Shown here piece after piece: positions 7,088 to 14,387 of a stretch of DNA of 25,038 nucleotides (the first letter of the stretch is position 1; each line of letters begins with the position of its first letter). The stretch comes from an uncultured Clostridia bacterium (GTDB lineage: Bacteria; Bacillota_A; Clostridia; Oscillospirales; Oscillospiraceae): positions 1 to 25,038 of the forward strand of contig CAMJQX010000003.1 in assembly GCA_946408145.1 (NCBI GenBank), read 5' to 3'. A model generated the notes under the pieces. It saw only the letters and a program-made list of their open reading frames with translations, was not told the origin of the DNA and ran no database searches. Made by a program: the position numbers and the translations under genes.

Positions 7088-8296
7088 TCAGTCTCCTTTG
7101 TTCACAGAATCAACGGTGCAGTCCGCGCCGCCCTCGGCAAAGCGCAGACGTACGCGGTCGCCGGGGCGCAGCTGCGCGGCGGACTTGATGAGCGCGCCGC
7201 CCGGATCCTCGGCAAGGCTGTAGCCCCGCGTCAGCACGCGAAGAGGGCTCATGGCGTCGAGCGCGGCGCCGAGGCGCACGAAGTCCCGCCTCGCGGCGGC
7301 GTTTTTCCGCTCGGCCGCGGCGGAGAGCCGCTCGCGCATGCGGTCCAGCTCCAGCCGCCGGTTGTCGATGTACACGCCCGGGTCGCTCAGCACGCGCTTG
7401 TCCGACAGAGAGGACAGCCGCTGCGAGAGCGCCTTGAGCGTCTTCTGCATGGCCTGCCGCGAACGGATGGACAGGGAATCCAGCGTCTCGCGCATCTCGC
7501 TCTGATCCGGGACGGCGATCTCGGCCGCGTTCGAGGGCGTGGAGGCGCGCGCGTCGGCCACGTAGTCGGATATGGTCACGTCCGGCTCATGCCCCACCGC
7601 GGAGATCACGGGGATCTCGGAGGCGTAGATCGCGCGGGCCACGCGTTCGTCGTTGAAGGCCCAGAGGTCTTCGATCGAGCCGCCGCCGCGGCCGGTGATG
7701 ATCAGGTCCGCGACCTGAAACTCATTGGCGTAGCGGATCGCGCCGGCGATCTCGGGCGGCGCTTCAACGCCCTGCACGCGGACCGGCAGGAGCAGCACCT
7801 TGCTCATGGGCCAGCGGTGCCCCAAAATGCGGATCATGTCGTGCACCGCGGCGCCCGCGGAGGAGGTGATGATCGCGATTTTCTCCGGGAAGGGGGGCAG
7901 CGGCTTCTTATGCGCGCGGTCGAACAGCCCCTCGGCGGACAGCTTCGCCTTGAGCTGCTCGAAGGCCACCTGCAGGTCGCCCGTGCCCTCCGGCTGCAGC
8001 GCCGTACAGTAGAGCTGATAGGCCCCGTCGCGCGGGTAGACGCTCACGCGCCCGAAGGCCGTGACGCCCATGCCGCTCTCCGGCCGGAAGCGGAGCTTCG
8101 AGGCGCTGCTCTTGAACATCACGCAGCGCAGGCTGCTCTCGCTGTCCTTGAGCGTGAAATAGTGGTGCCCCGAGGGATAGATCTTGTAGTTGGACAGCTC
8201 GCCGCGCACGCAGACGTCCGCCAGCATGGGGTCCATGTCCAGCAGGCCCTTGATGCGCATGTTGAGCTCGGTGACGGAAAGCGTCTGTCTCTCCAT
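7088..8296 (-). CDS. xseA: Exodeoxyribonuclease VII large subunit
   Basis: XseA is the catalytic and DNA-binding subunit of exonuclease VII. The 402-residue protein has an N-terminal OB-fold (about 5-100, with RGELSNYK and GHHYFTLKD), a central nuclease domain containing PEKIAIITSSAGAAVHD, the GRGGGSIEDLWAFNDE motif and SAVGHEPDVTISDYVAD, and a C-terminal helical region with RGYSL near the end. The gene starts 3 bp after nusB. Its length is somewhat below the E. coli protein but normal for Clostridia. No odd features were found. Confidence 0.96.
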   Translation of the reverse strand: MERQTLSVTELNMRIKGLLDMDPMLADVCVRGELSNYKIYPSGHHYFTLKDSESSLRCVMFKSSASKLRFRPESGMGVTAFGRVSVYPRDGAYQLYCTALQPEGTGDLQVAFEQLKAKLSAEGLFDRAHKKPLPPFPEKIAIITSSAGAAVHDMIRILGHRWPMSKVLLLPVRVQGVEAPPEIAGAIRYANEFQVADLIITGRGGGSIEDLWAFNDERVARAIYASEIPVISAVGHEPDVTISDYVADARASTPSNAAEIAVPDQSEMRETLDSLSIRSRQAMQKTLKALSQRLSSLSDKRVLSDPGVYIDNRRLELDRMRERLSAAAERKNAAARRDFVRLGAALDAMSPLRVLTRGYSLAEDPGGALIKSAAQLRPGDRVRLRFAEGGADCTVDSVNKGD

Positions 8297-8299
8297 CGC

Positions 8300-8782
8300 T
8301 CATTCCTGCGGCGCGTCGGCGGGCTCTTCGACAGCCTCGCCCAGCTCGCCGCGCATGATGCCGCCGAGCACGCCGTTGACGAAAGCGACGGTATCCGGCT
8401 CGTCATAGCCCTTGCAGAGCTCGACCGCCTCGTTGATGGCGGCGGCGTTGGGAATGTCCTCCATATAGAGGATCTCGCACAGGGCACAGCGCAGCACGGC
8501 CAGCGCCGTGCGCGAGATGCGCTCGACCCGCCAGCCGCGGGCGTAGCGCTCGATCAAAGCGTCGATCTCCTCGCGGCGCTCGGCGCACAGCGCGGTCAGG
8601 CGCAGGATGTAATCCATCTGCCGCTCGTCGGGCAGCTCACGGAAAAGCTCGCTCTCCTGCGCAAGGCTCTCATAGTGCTCCGGTTCAAAAAAACGCCCGG
8701 CCAGCTCGCGGGGGTCCTGATCGGCCGCGGCTGCGGCAAAGCACAGCTGAACGGCGATCTCTCTGGCAGCGGTCCTTGTCAT
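8300..8782 (-). CDS. nusB: Transcription antitermination factor NusB
   Basis: NusB pairs with NusE (S10), binds boxA RNA and supports rRNA antitermination. The 160-residue product starts with the typical TRTAAREIAVQLCFA, and the C-terminal half has ILYMEDIPNAAAINEAVELCK and FVNGVLGGI, both hallmarks of the all-helical fold. An Ala/Glu/Pro-rich tail after about residue 148 is probably disordered. It lies 21 bp after the asp23 gene and 3 bp before xseA, a placement repeated in many Clostridia. Confidence 0.95.
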   Translation of the reverse strand: MTRTAAREIAVQLCFAAAAADQDPRELAGRFFEPEHYESLAQESELFRELPDERQMDYILRLTALCAERREEIDALIERYARGWRVERISRTALAVLRCALCEILYMEDIPNAAAINEAVELCKGYDEPDTVAFVNGVLGGIMRGELGEAVEEPADAPQE

Positions 8783-8803
8783 GGTTATTCTCCTCCGCGG
8801 TCC

Positions 8804-9166
8804 TTATTTGTCGAATGCGATGCCGGAGACGTGCACGTTCACTTCCGCCTTTTCGATGCCGGTGGCGGCGGAGACGGTGTTGACGACCTTCTCCTGGACG
8901 CTGCGCGCGACGTTGACGATGTTGCTGCCGTAGGCGACGGTGATGATCGTGTCGACGATGACCTTGTCGTTGGCAAACTGCACCTTGACGCCCTTGGTCA
9001 GGGTCTTGATGCCGATGAGCTCGGCGATCTCGGCCCCGGCGGTGTTCGACAGGCCCGCGACGCCCTCGACCTCGATGATGGCGGAGCGGACCATGGCAGC
9101 GATCACGTCCTCCGAAATATTGATGCTGCCGTTTTCCTCCTGGCAGGTGATGTAGTTGTCGGCCAT
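8804..9166 (-). CDS. Asp23/Gls24 family envelope stress response protein
   Basis: This 120-residue protein belongs to the Asp23/Gls24 (DUF322) family, small proteins linked to alkaline and cell-envelope stress that lack an enzymatic motif. The core is visible as GSINISEDVIAAMVRSAI (13-30), EVEGVAGL, and the repeated strand-helix pattern with VIVDTIITVAYGSNI and VQEKVVNTV. There is no membrane segment, so an anchor partner would be elsewhere. It has a strong ribosome binding site (AGGAGG) before the ATG at 9166. It heads the run leading to nusB and beyond, and the leader carries a 16-bp palindrome (9225-9240). Confidence 0.92.
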   Translation of the reverse strand: MADNYITCQEENGSINISEDVIAAMVRSAIIEVEGVAGLSNTAGAEIAELIGIKTLTKGVKVQFANDKVIVDTIITVAYGSNIVNVARSVQEKVVNTVSAATGIEKAEVNVHVSGIAFDK

Positions 9167-9194
9167 AGTGAATCCTCCTATGTTTAGTCAGAGT

Positions 9195-9240
9195 ATTTTA
9201 CCACGAAGGGAGCAAAAAAGAAAGACTTTATGCATAAAGT
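9195..9240 (-). promoter_or_regulatory. Possible promoter and 16-bp palindromic operator upstream of asp23
   Basis: A perfect 16-bp palindrome, ACTTTATGCATAAAGT, occupies 9225-9240. On the minus strand a -10-like TAAAAT is at 9200-9195, with only a weak -35 (TTTCTT, 9223-9218) at 17 bp. The palindrome directly abuts the -35 region, which is a position for an activator or repressor. No T-run follows it, so it is not a terminator. This is the only gap large enough to hold the promoter of the ten-gene run. The palindrome is certain; promoter function is inferred. Confidence 0.45.
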
Positions 9241-9261
9241 TTTGAATATTTTCATTTTCGT

Positions 9262-9302
9262 CAAAAAGCGCCCCTTCGGACGCTTCCGGTCCGAAGGGGC
9301 GC
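9262..9302 (-). terminator. Intrinsic terminator of the spoIIIA operon
   Basis: A perfect 13-bp GC-rich stem (9268-9280 with 9290-9302, 9-nt loop) lies just after the spoIIIAH stop and is followed on the minus strand by TTTTTG. This is a classical rho-independent terminator that separates spoIIIA from the asp23 promoter region. Confidence 0.92.
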
Positions 9303-9307
9303 GGCGC

Positions 9308-9847
9308 TCAGGCGCGTACCTCGATGATGTTTAGCTGGGCCGCGGCGTACTCGGTCTCGCTGCAGATGATGTCGGTGATGCGGGCGACCGCCTCCTCGCT
9401 CAAGCCCTCGCTCGGGGCGGGGACCGCGACCGTGACCGAGTCGTTGCCGATGTAAACCACGCAGTCGGCAAAATCCTTGGCGATCAGGAGGTTCTCGATC
9501 TGCGCCTCCTTCATCGAGCAGGTGGCCATGGCCGAGATCGCGTTCATCGCGCTGTCGATCGTCTCCTGCGAGGCTGTCTCCGCCGCGGCGGCGGTCTGCA
9601 GGAGCTGCAGCGCCTCGTCGCGCGAGACCTGCCTTGTCAGCCTCGCCTCGGCAAAATACTCCGAGGCGGCGACGGCGTCCTTTCCGTATTCCCCCACCCC
9701 CGCTGCCGCCATGGCGGCGTCCTCGGCGATCACCATCTCCGCGTCCGGCGTGCCCCAGCGCCTGTTGTACGACCAGTTGAGCGCCACGGCGGCGCAGACG
9801 AAGACGAGCACCGCCATCATCGTCAGATTGCGTTTTCGATTCTTCAT
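9308..9847 (-). CDS. spoIIIAH: Stage III sporulation protein AH
   Basis: SpoIIIAH sits in the outer forespore membrane (mother-cell side) and binds SpoIIQ to form the channel joining the two cells during engulfment. The 179-residue protein has a short basic N-terminus and one membrane helix (about 9-24), then a YscJ/FliF-like ring-forming domain. The helix YFAEARLTRQVSRDEALQLLQ (about 64-84) is characteristic. The C-terminal part with TITVAVPA-like strands and ARITDIICSET matches the ring fold. A strong ribosome binding site (GGGGAGG) precedes the ATG. It is the last gene of spoIIIA, 12 bp after AG and followed by a terminator. Confidence 0.95.
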   Translation of the reverse strand: MKNRKRNLTMMAVLVFVCAAVALNWSYNRRWGTPDAEMVIAEDAAMAAAGVGEYGKDAVAASEYFAEARLTRQVSRDEALQLLQTAAAAETASQETIDSAMNAISAMATCSMKEAQIENLLIAKDFADCVVYIGNDSVTVAVPAPSEGLSEEAVARITDIICSETEYAAAQLNIIEVRA

Positions 9848-9859
9848 GCTTTGCCTCCC

Positions 9860-10177
9860 CTATCCTTTCCCTGCCATTTTCAGTATCGTGATGCGGTCCG
9901 AGGCCAGACCCGTGTAGGAGCGAACGGCCTGCAGCAGCGCGAGCCTGACCTGCGGATCCTCCGCGCCCTCGCAGACGATCACCGCGCCGTGCTCCGTCAG
10001 CGCCGCGGCACAATCCCCCACGCCCTCGGCGCGGCTGATCAGCTCGGAGAAGGCGTCCCTCTCCCCTGCCGCCGCTTCCGCAGTCGGCGAGCGGATGCCG
10101 CCCGGCAGCAGCAGAAGCATCACGCCGAGCAGCAGGATCAGCAGAGGATACTTATACGCCTCCAGCTTACGGAGCAT
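9860..10177 (-). CDS. spoIIIAG: Stage III sporulation protein AG
   Basis: SpoIIIAG forms a large ring in the feeding-tube channel. The product starts with MLRKLEAYKYPLLILLLG, a membrane anchor (about 9-26) ending in LPGG, and then a short ring domain ending in ITILKMAGKG. The ATG at 10177 gives 105 residues, begins one base after the spoIIIAF stop and has AAGAAGG eight bases upstream. In-frame ATGs at 10195 and 10219 would give 111 or 119 residues but overlap AF and have poorer sites. Even the longest version is much shorter than the roughly 180-230 residues usual for SpoIIIAG, with the linker after the anchor reduced. The frame is intact, so this is a compact form and not an obvious pseudogene. 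Confidence 0.85.
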   Translation of the reverse strand: MLRKLEAYKYPLLILLLGVMLLLLPGGIRSPTAEAAAGERDAFSELISRAEGVGDCAAALTEHGAVIVCEGAEDPQVRLALLQAVRSYTGLASDRITILKMAGKG

Positions 10178-10178
10178 C

Positions 10179-10664
10179 TCAGAGGCCTTCTTCATCCATC
10201 CAGCACAGCCTTTCCTCATTCAAACCAAGCTCGGAGCGCAGTTCCCCCAGGAGGCGCGCCGCGGCCGCCGTATCGCCTCTGCCGCGGAGCTTCACCTCGT
10301 CCGGGAGCCAGAAGCCCTCCGTATCCCAGCGCAGCGCGATCTCGACGGCCGTGAGCTGCAGGCCCGTCTCCCCGGCTTTGTTCTGAATGTATGCTCTGAG
10401 CTCCTCTTCTATGACAAGCCGATCCAGGCGTCGGCGCGCGTCGTCGGCGCTCTGCGCGAAAAGCCGTTCGTTTTCCCGCAGGCGGGCCGTCTCGATGCGC
10501 AGCGTGTCGGCGTCGAAGCCCCCGGCGGCCCCGAGCATCGCGATCAGCAGCACGGCCGTCACCAGCACCCGCATCACACGCCTGACGGAGCCCTCCGGCG
10601 CGAGACGCAGCGCAGCACCGCAGAAGACGGCCAGCACACAGAGCTCCTTCAGCGTCTGATTCAT
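10179..10664 (-). CDS. spoIIIAF: Stage III sporulation protein AF
   Basis: SpoIIIAF is a membrane protein of the SpoIIIA complex with a ring-building-like soluble domain. The chosen ATG at 10664 overlaps the spoIIIAE stop as ATGA and gives 161 residues; upstream in-frame sequence lies inside AE. Two hydrophobic segments (about 5-22 and 28-48) are followed by a helical linker and a domain with GLQLTAVEIALRW. The family is often near 200 residues, so this one is short. Identification rests on position between AE and AG and on the two-helix plus soluble-domain layout. Confidence 0.85.
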   Translation of the reverse strand: MNQTLKELCVLAVFCGAALRLAPEGSVRRVMRVLVTAVLLIAMLGAAGGFDADTLRIETARLRENERLFAQSADDARRRLDRLVIEEELRAYIQNKAGETGLQLTAVEIALRWDTEGFWLPDEVKLRGRGDTAAAARLLGELRSELGLNEERLCWMDEEGL

Positions 10665-11770
10665 CCGCTCACCGCCCGGATCCCCGCCATGAAGGAGAAA
10701 AACAGCATCACCGCGCTGCTGCCGACGAGGGCCAGCAGCAGGGAAAAGACCCCGGCGCAGTCGTCCAGGAAGCGCGCCAGCGCGCCGCCTGGCAGGATCT
10801 CCGCCAGCACGGCGGCCGCGCGCAGGAGCATGAGCTTGACGAGCAGGAAGACGAGCGGGCCCGCGCAGATCGCGCAGACGGCGACGAGGCACAGAGCGCC
10901 CGCCGCGCTCCGGATCACAGCCGCCGCGGAGACGAGCGCCGCCGCGGAATCCGACAGGATGCCCCCCACCACCGGCAGCAGGCCGGACAGGACGCTTCGC
11001 GCGGCCTTGACGGCGAGCGCGTCCGTGCTCCCGGCGACAAGCCCGGACAGACCCACATAGAGGCAAAATGCGGTTGTCAGCAGGCTCAGGAGCATGACCG
11101 CCGCTTTTCGGATCAGGCGCTGCACCGCGCGCAGCATCGGATCGTCACAGACGCAGAGCGTAAGCGACAGCGCGAGATACGCGTGGACGACGGGCAGCAC
11201 GAGCGAGCGCGAGACCGTCATCAGCACTTCCATCGCAAGGGAGCTCGCCGCATAGCGGATCGGCGCGGAGCTGAGCGCACCGGCGGCAGCGGCCGCGGTA
11301 TAGAGGACGGGCAGCGCCGCGCGGGAGTAGTCCGAGAGCCGATTCAGCGTTTCCGACGCCTGGGCGATGCCGCTGTCCCAGTCCCCCGCGGCGAGCACGG
11401 CGGCACAGCAGCAGGCCGCGAGCGCGATGCCCTCCTTTGATGCGCTGCCGGAGCACACAGCGCCGCTCAGAGCGCAGAAGAAGATCAGGATGAGCAGGCG
11501 CAGGGCAAAGGAAAACTGCGCGCAGAACGCGTTTTTCGCGCTCTGCAGCACATGCTCCCAGAGGCGCGAGAGCGCTCCCTGCGTGTCAAAGGCGGCTTTG
11601 GCGTCCGTATCTCCCAGGATCCGCCTCTCCTCTTCGCTCAGCCCCCGCGTCAGCTCCTCCGTTCCTGCAGCCTCAGCCGCGCTTTCGAGCAGGCTTTCGG
11701 CATGGGCCGTCGGGACAGCGGCGGCAAAGACGACGAGCATGCACAGCGCGAGGGCAAGCAGACGCTTCAC
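10661..11770 (-). CDS. spoIIIAE: Stage III sporulation protein AE
   Basis: SpoIIIAE is the large polytopic membrane protein of the SpoIIIA complex, proposed to form part of its transport core. The GTG at 11770 overlaps the spoIIIAD stop (GTGA) and follows GGAGG, giving 369 residues. The first 24 residues are a signal peptide (MKRLLALALC..., cleavage after AHA). A soluble segment with SEEERRILGD comes next, then about eight hydrophobic helices. The conserved block GLLPVVGGILSDSAAALVSA, near residue 260, is typical of the family. Alternative upstream starts would overlap AD and remove the signal peptide from the N-terminus. Confidence 0.94.
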   Translation of the reverse strand: MKRLLALALCMLVVFAAAVPTAHAESLLESAAEAAGTEELTRGLSEEERRILGDTDAKAAFDTQGALSRLWEHVLQSAKNAFCAQFSFALRLLILIFFCALSGAVCSGSASKEGIALAACCCAAVLAAGDWDSGIAQASETLNRLSDYSRAALPVLYTAAAAAGALSSAPIRYAASSLAMEVLMTVSRSLVLPVVHAYLALSLTLCVCDDPMLRAVQRLIRKAAVMLLSLLTTAFCLYVGLSGLVAGSTDALAVKAARSVLSGLLPVVGGILSDSAAALVSAAAVIRSAAGALCLVAVCAICAGPLVFLLVKLMLLRAAAVLAEILPGGALARFLDDCAGVFSLLLALVGSSAVMLFFSFMAGIRAVSG

Positions 11771-12153
11771 AGCAGGCCTCCGATCCGTTTGAGCAGGGAC
11801 AGGATCAGCGGCAGACTGATCCCCAGCGCGCAGAAGGCCCCGGCGAGCTCCACAGACGCCGCCAGGGCGCTCTGCGAGGCGTCGCGGCAGAGCTCGGCGC
11901 CGATGCGGGTGACGAGCGCGCAGGCGAGGCATTTGAGCACCGGCAGCAGCAGGGGCTCCCCGCCGCCGAGCGCCGCGCGCACCGTATGCGTCAGTTCGCG
12001 GAAGCCCTCCGCGCAGCGCAGCGCGGCAAGCAGCGAAACCGCGATCGCCGCCATGCTCAACAGCCCTGTCAGCTCCGCGTTCTTCCTTTTCAGCAGCGAA
12101 CCGACGAGCGCCGCGGTCAGCGACAGGGCGGTGATGCGAAACAGCGTCTCCAT
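11767..12153 (-). CDS. spoIIIAD: Stage III sporulation protein AD
   Basis: SpoIIIAD is a small integral membrane subunit of the mother-cell channel. The 128-residue protein has a helix at 3-21, another at 28-46, and a third hydrophobic stretch near 98-122, separated by ELTGLLSMAAIAV and the SVELAGAFCALGISLPLILSL block typical of the family. It starts 2 bp after the spoIIIAC stop and ends overlapping AE. AC and AD are paralogous in layout, both beginning with a METLFRI/MDVDLIFRI-like helix. Confidence 0.93.
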   Translation of the reverse strand: METLFRITALSLTAALVGSLLKRKNAELTGLLSMAAIAVSLLAALRCAEGFRELTHTVRAALGGGEPLLLPVLKCLACALVTRIGAELCRDASQSALAASVELAGAFCALGISLPLILSLLKRIGGLL

Positions 12154-12155
12154 CG

Positions 12156-12350
12156 CTACAGACTGAAGAGCGTCTTGATGAGCGTGAAGAGCTCGCTGAT
12201 CTTCTGCACCACGATCATCAGCACCACGACCAGCGCGGCGATCGTCGTCATCAGCGCCTGCTCCTCACGGCCGGAGCGTGTCAGGAGGATATTGAGCACC
12301 GCCACCAGGATCCCCACGGCGGCGATGCGGAAAATCAGATCTACATCCAT
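12156..12350 (-). CDS. spoIIIAC: Stage III sporulation protein AC
   Basis: This 64-residue protein consists of two membrane helices (about 5-23 and 34-50) joined by the short polar loop TRSGREEQA, ending in VVQKISELFTLIKTLFSL. Length and sequence match SpoIIIAC. It lies 7 bp after spoIIIAB and 2 bp before spoIIIAD. It acts in the outer forespore membrane as part of the SpoIIIA complex. Confidence 0.94.
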   Translation of the reverse strand: MDVDLIFRIAAVGILVAVLNILLTRSGREEQALMTTIAALVVVLMIVVQKISELFTLIKTLFSL

Positions 12351-12357
12351 GGCATCC

Positions 12358-12861
12358 TCACAGGAGCAGGATCAGCAGCAGGAGCCCGCCCGCGGCGGAC
12401 AGTCCCCAGCTCAGGCGCGTGTCCTCGGGCAGGCTCCCGCGCGCCTGAAGCAGATGCTCCTCCAGCGTTTTTCGGCAGCGCGACAGGGCGGAAAGCTGCA
12501 TGTCCAGCGGGTAACGGCCGAGGGCTGCGCCGAGGGCGCACAGCGCCTCCCTCTCCGAGGCCTCGAGCGCCGGCAGCTCCGCATCCGCCGCCTCGCACCA
12601 GAGCTCGCGAAAGCTGCGGTCACCCAGAGCGGAGGCCCCGGCCGACAGACGGGAAAAGAAGGAGCGTGCCTCGCCCTCCTCCGCGAGCATCGCGGCGATG
12701 GCGGGCAGCGAGGCGTTTTTCCCCGCAAGCTCCGCCTCCATGCGGGACAGGTCGGCCGCGAGGCAGGACAGGCATGCAAGCCTTTGTCCGATCGCGCGCT
12801 GCCGGGCGGCGCCGAGCAGCAGGCTCCCGAGCAGGGTCAGCACGGCGGCGGCGGTCCTCAT
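12358..12861 (-). CDS. spoIIIAB: Stage III sporulation protein AB
   Basis: SpoIIIAB resembles the GspF-type platform protein of type II secretion and pilus systems and pairs with the ATPase SpoIIIAA. The 167-residue protein has an N-terminal hydrophobic helix (about 3-19), a soluble helical domain with LSCLAADLSRMEAELAGKN, and a C-terminal membrane helix (SAAGGLLLLILLL). The ATG overlaps the spoIIIAA stop in ATGA, indicating coupled synthesis of ATPase and platform. Length and ends fit the family. Confidence 0.93.
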   Translation of the reverse strand: MRTAAAVLTLLGSLLLGAARQRAIGQRLACLSCLAADLSRMEAELAGKNASLPAIAAMLAEEGEARSFFSRLSAGASALGDRSFRELWCEAADAELPALEASEREALCALGAALGRYPLDMQLSALSRCRKTLEEHLLQARGSLPEDTRLSWGLSAAGGLLLLILLL

Positions 12862-13718
12862 GCGCGCAGCTCCCGCAGCGCGTAGCGCCGCGCGCTCCCC
12901 TGCCCCTCGATGCAGACGGCACGCTGAAAGATCCCCGCATCCAGGAGCTGCCGATAGAGCGGACGCAGACGCATCCCTTCCGGGTCGGCCGCGTGGGCGG
13001 TCGCGAGGATGCCCACGCCGCAGCCGGCAAGCTCGATCACCGCCTCGAGATCCTCCGGCCTTGTGATCTCATCCATGGCCACGAGCCTCGGATTGAGCGA
13101 GCGCAGCAGCAGCATCGCGCCCTCCGCCTTCGGCACCCCCGTCAGCACATCGCTGCGGCAGCCGAGGTCGAAGCCCGCCGCGCCGTCGACCGCGCCCGTG
13201 AGCTCACAGCGCTCGTCCACCACGCCGATGCGCAGCCCGCCGTCGGAGAGGCGGCGGATCATCTCCCGCAGGAGCGTGGTCTTGCCGCCGCCCGGCGCGG
13301 ACAGGATCAGCGTGCCGCCAGCGGCGTTCTCGCGCAGGGCGGGCAGCAGCTCCTTCCCGATCCCCCGGCACTCGCGCGGGATGCGCAGCGCGAGGGAGGA
13401 AAAGCTTTGAAAGCCGCCCCTTCCGCCGGAGAGCATGCGTCCGCACACGCCGATGCGCAGGCCCTGCGCGCTCAGCCAGCCGCCGCGCAGCTCGTCCGCC
13501 ACCGTATGCAGGGACGCGCCGCTCGCCTTTTCGAGCACGTGCAGCAGGTCTTCCCGGCGGCAGAGCCTTTCGGAAAAGGGCCGCTCCATTCCGCCGCACA
13601 GCAGCGTCGGCGCGCGGCCGCAGCGCAGCCGGATCTCCTCGACGCCGGCAGCGCCCGCTCGAAGGGCCTGTCTGTAATCACCGGGCAGCAGCGCCGCCGC
13701 CCTCGCCAATGCATCCAT
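12858..13718 (-). CDS. spoIIIAA: Stage III sporulation protein AA (secretion-type ATPase)
   Basis: SpoIIIAA is the cytoplasmic ATPase of the SpoIIIA-SpoIIQ channel, related to type II/IV secretion ATPases. From the ATG at 13718 the protein has 286 residues. Walker A APGGGKTT is at 141-148, Walker B LVAMDEI at 212-218, with VVDERCELTG (167-176) between. The N-terminal half contains VEEIRLRCGRAP, a family mark. An in-frame TTG at 13739 would lie upstream of the transcript start predicted from the sigma-E-like promoter at 13738-13765, so the ATG with GGGAAGTGAG upstream is preferred. It is the first of eight tightly packed spoIIIA genes. Confidence 0.95.
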   Translation of the reverse strand: MDALARAAALLPGDYRQALRAGAAGVEEIRLRCGRAPTLLCGGMERPFSERLCRREDLLHVLEKASGASLHTVADELRGGWLSAQGLRIGVCGRMLSGGRGGFQSFSSLALRIPRECRGIGKELLPALRENAAGGTLILSAPGGGKTTLLREMIRRLSDGGLRIGVVDERCELTGAVDGAAGFDLGCRSDVLTGVPKAEGAMLLLRSLNPRLVAMDEITRPEDLEAVIELAGCGVGILATAHAADPEGMRLRPLYRQLLDAGIFQRAVCIEGQGSARRYALRELRA

Positions 13719-13737
13719 CGTCTCACTTCCCGTGAAC

Positions 13738-13765
13738 AATCTATGCGCCCGGACCGGAATTATTC
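13738..13765 (-). promoter_or_regulatory. Sigma-E-like promoter of spoIIIA
   Basis: On the minus strand GAATAAT (13765-13759), 13 bp, then CATAGATT (13745-13738) resembles the sigma-E consensus kmATATT-(12-14)-CATACAnT, with one mismatch in the -10. In B. subtilis spoIIIA is under sigma-E control in the mother cell. The start would be near 13731, giving a very short leader with the ribosome binding site almost at its 5' end. Confidence 0.6.
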
Positions 13766-13794
13766 TTGCAACCTGAAAGGCACTGTGCTAAAAT
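13766..13794 (+). promoter_or_regulatory. Sigma-A promoter of the plus-strand membrane gene
   Basis: TTGCAA (13766-13771), a 17-bp spacer and TAAAAT (13789-13794) with TGC immediately before it (extended -10) form a good vegetative promoter. It directly abuts the sigma-E-like promoter that faces the other way. The downstream ribosome binding site GGAGGT is at 13813-13818. Confidence 0.75.
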
Positions 13795-13826
13795 ATGAAG
13801 CGATTTCGTCACGGAGGTACTGTTTT

Positions 13827-14303
13827 ATGGAAGTCAAAATCATGCTCGTCGGCGCCATCTTCCTCGGCGGCTGGCTCTGGGCATATCTCTTTATCCGTCA
13901 GCTTATGTTCAATTTCCGCGTCGCCTATCCGCTCATCCGCGAGATGAACGCCCTGCGGGAGGAGCTGATCGCCGTCGGTGCGAGGCGCTATACCTCGATC
14001 TCGACCATCACCTGCTGCGTCGTGGCCGCGGGTATCCTGGCCCTGGTCGTGATCTTCTGCCCGCTGTATCTGCAGATCGGCTTCGGTGCCGGCGCGCTGC
14101 TGGCGATCATCCTGCTGATCCCCCGCGTGACGCCGAAGAACCGCGACATGTTCGACAGCTTCTGCTTCAGCTACTGCCGCTTCGTGCCCGACGATGAGCT
14201 GCGCACGGCGATGTACAACAAAAAGGCCGGCCAGATCAAGAGCCGCCTGAAGGCCATGGAGATCGAGGGCTCCTTCGTGCCGGAATTCAAGGAAAAGCAG
14301 TAA
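13827..14303 (+). CDS. Conserved-looking small membrane protein of unknown function
   Basis: I do not recognise this 158-residue protein. It has a membrane helix at about 5-23, a cytosolic-looking segment with Arg/Glu (30-55), two further helices (about 60-80 and 84-99), and a charged C-terminal tail of about 55 residues containing DMFDSFCFSYCRFVPDDELR. The ATG at 13827 is chosen because a strong GGAGGT lies 8 bases upstream and a sigma-A promoter ends at 13794; upstream in-frame sequence is antisense to spoIIIAA/AB. It is the only plus-strand protein gene supported in the window, transcribed away from spoIIIAA and towards the MATE gene. Good signals and normal composition support it as a real gene. 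No function is assigned. Confidence 0.85.
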   Translation: MEVKIMLVGAIFLGGWLWAYLFIRQLMFNFRVAYPLIREMNALREELIAVGARRYTSISTITCCVVAAGILALVVIFCPLYLQIGFGAGALLAIILLIPRVTPKNRDMFDSFCFSYCRFVPDDELRTAMYNKKAGQIKSRLKAMEIEGSFVPEFKEKQ

Positions 14304-14323
14304 CACATCATTTTTCATACGAA

Positions 14324-14368
14324 AGATCCCGGGCGGATCCGTTTTGCATGCGGATCCGCCCGGGATCT
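14324..14368. terminator. Perfect 18-bp hairpin between convergent genes
   Basis: A perfect 18-bp GC-rich stem (14324-14341 with 14351-14368, loop TTTTGCATG) lies between the stop codons of the plus-strand membrane gene and the minus-strand MATE gene. The position suggests a shared bidirectional terminator. The flanks are AT-rich but no clean T-run follows on either side, so efficiency is uncertain. Confidence 0.7.
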
Positions 14369-14387
14369 GTATATTCGATTTGATAAA

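Noticed and set aside
7046..9187. Long plus-strand open frame (713 codons) opposite xseA, nusB and asp23
   Set aside because: Antisense shadow of three recognised genes, caused by base composition.
9239..9257. ArgR box upstream of asp23 (TGAATATTTTCATT)
   Set aside because: It only half matches the TGAATwwwwATTCA palindrome. The AT-rich run gives such matches by chance.
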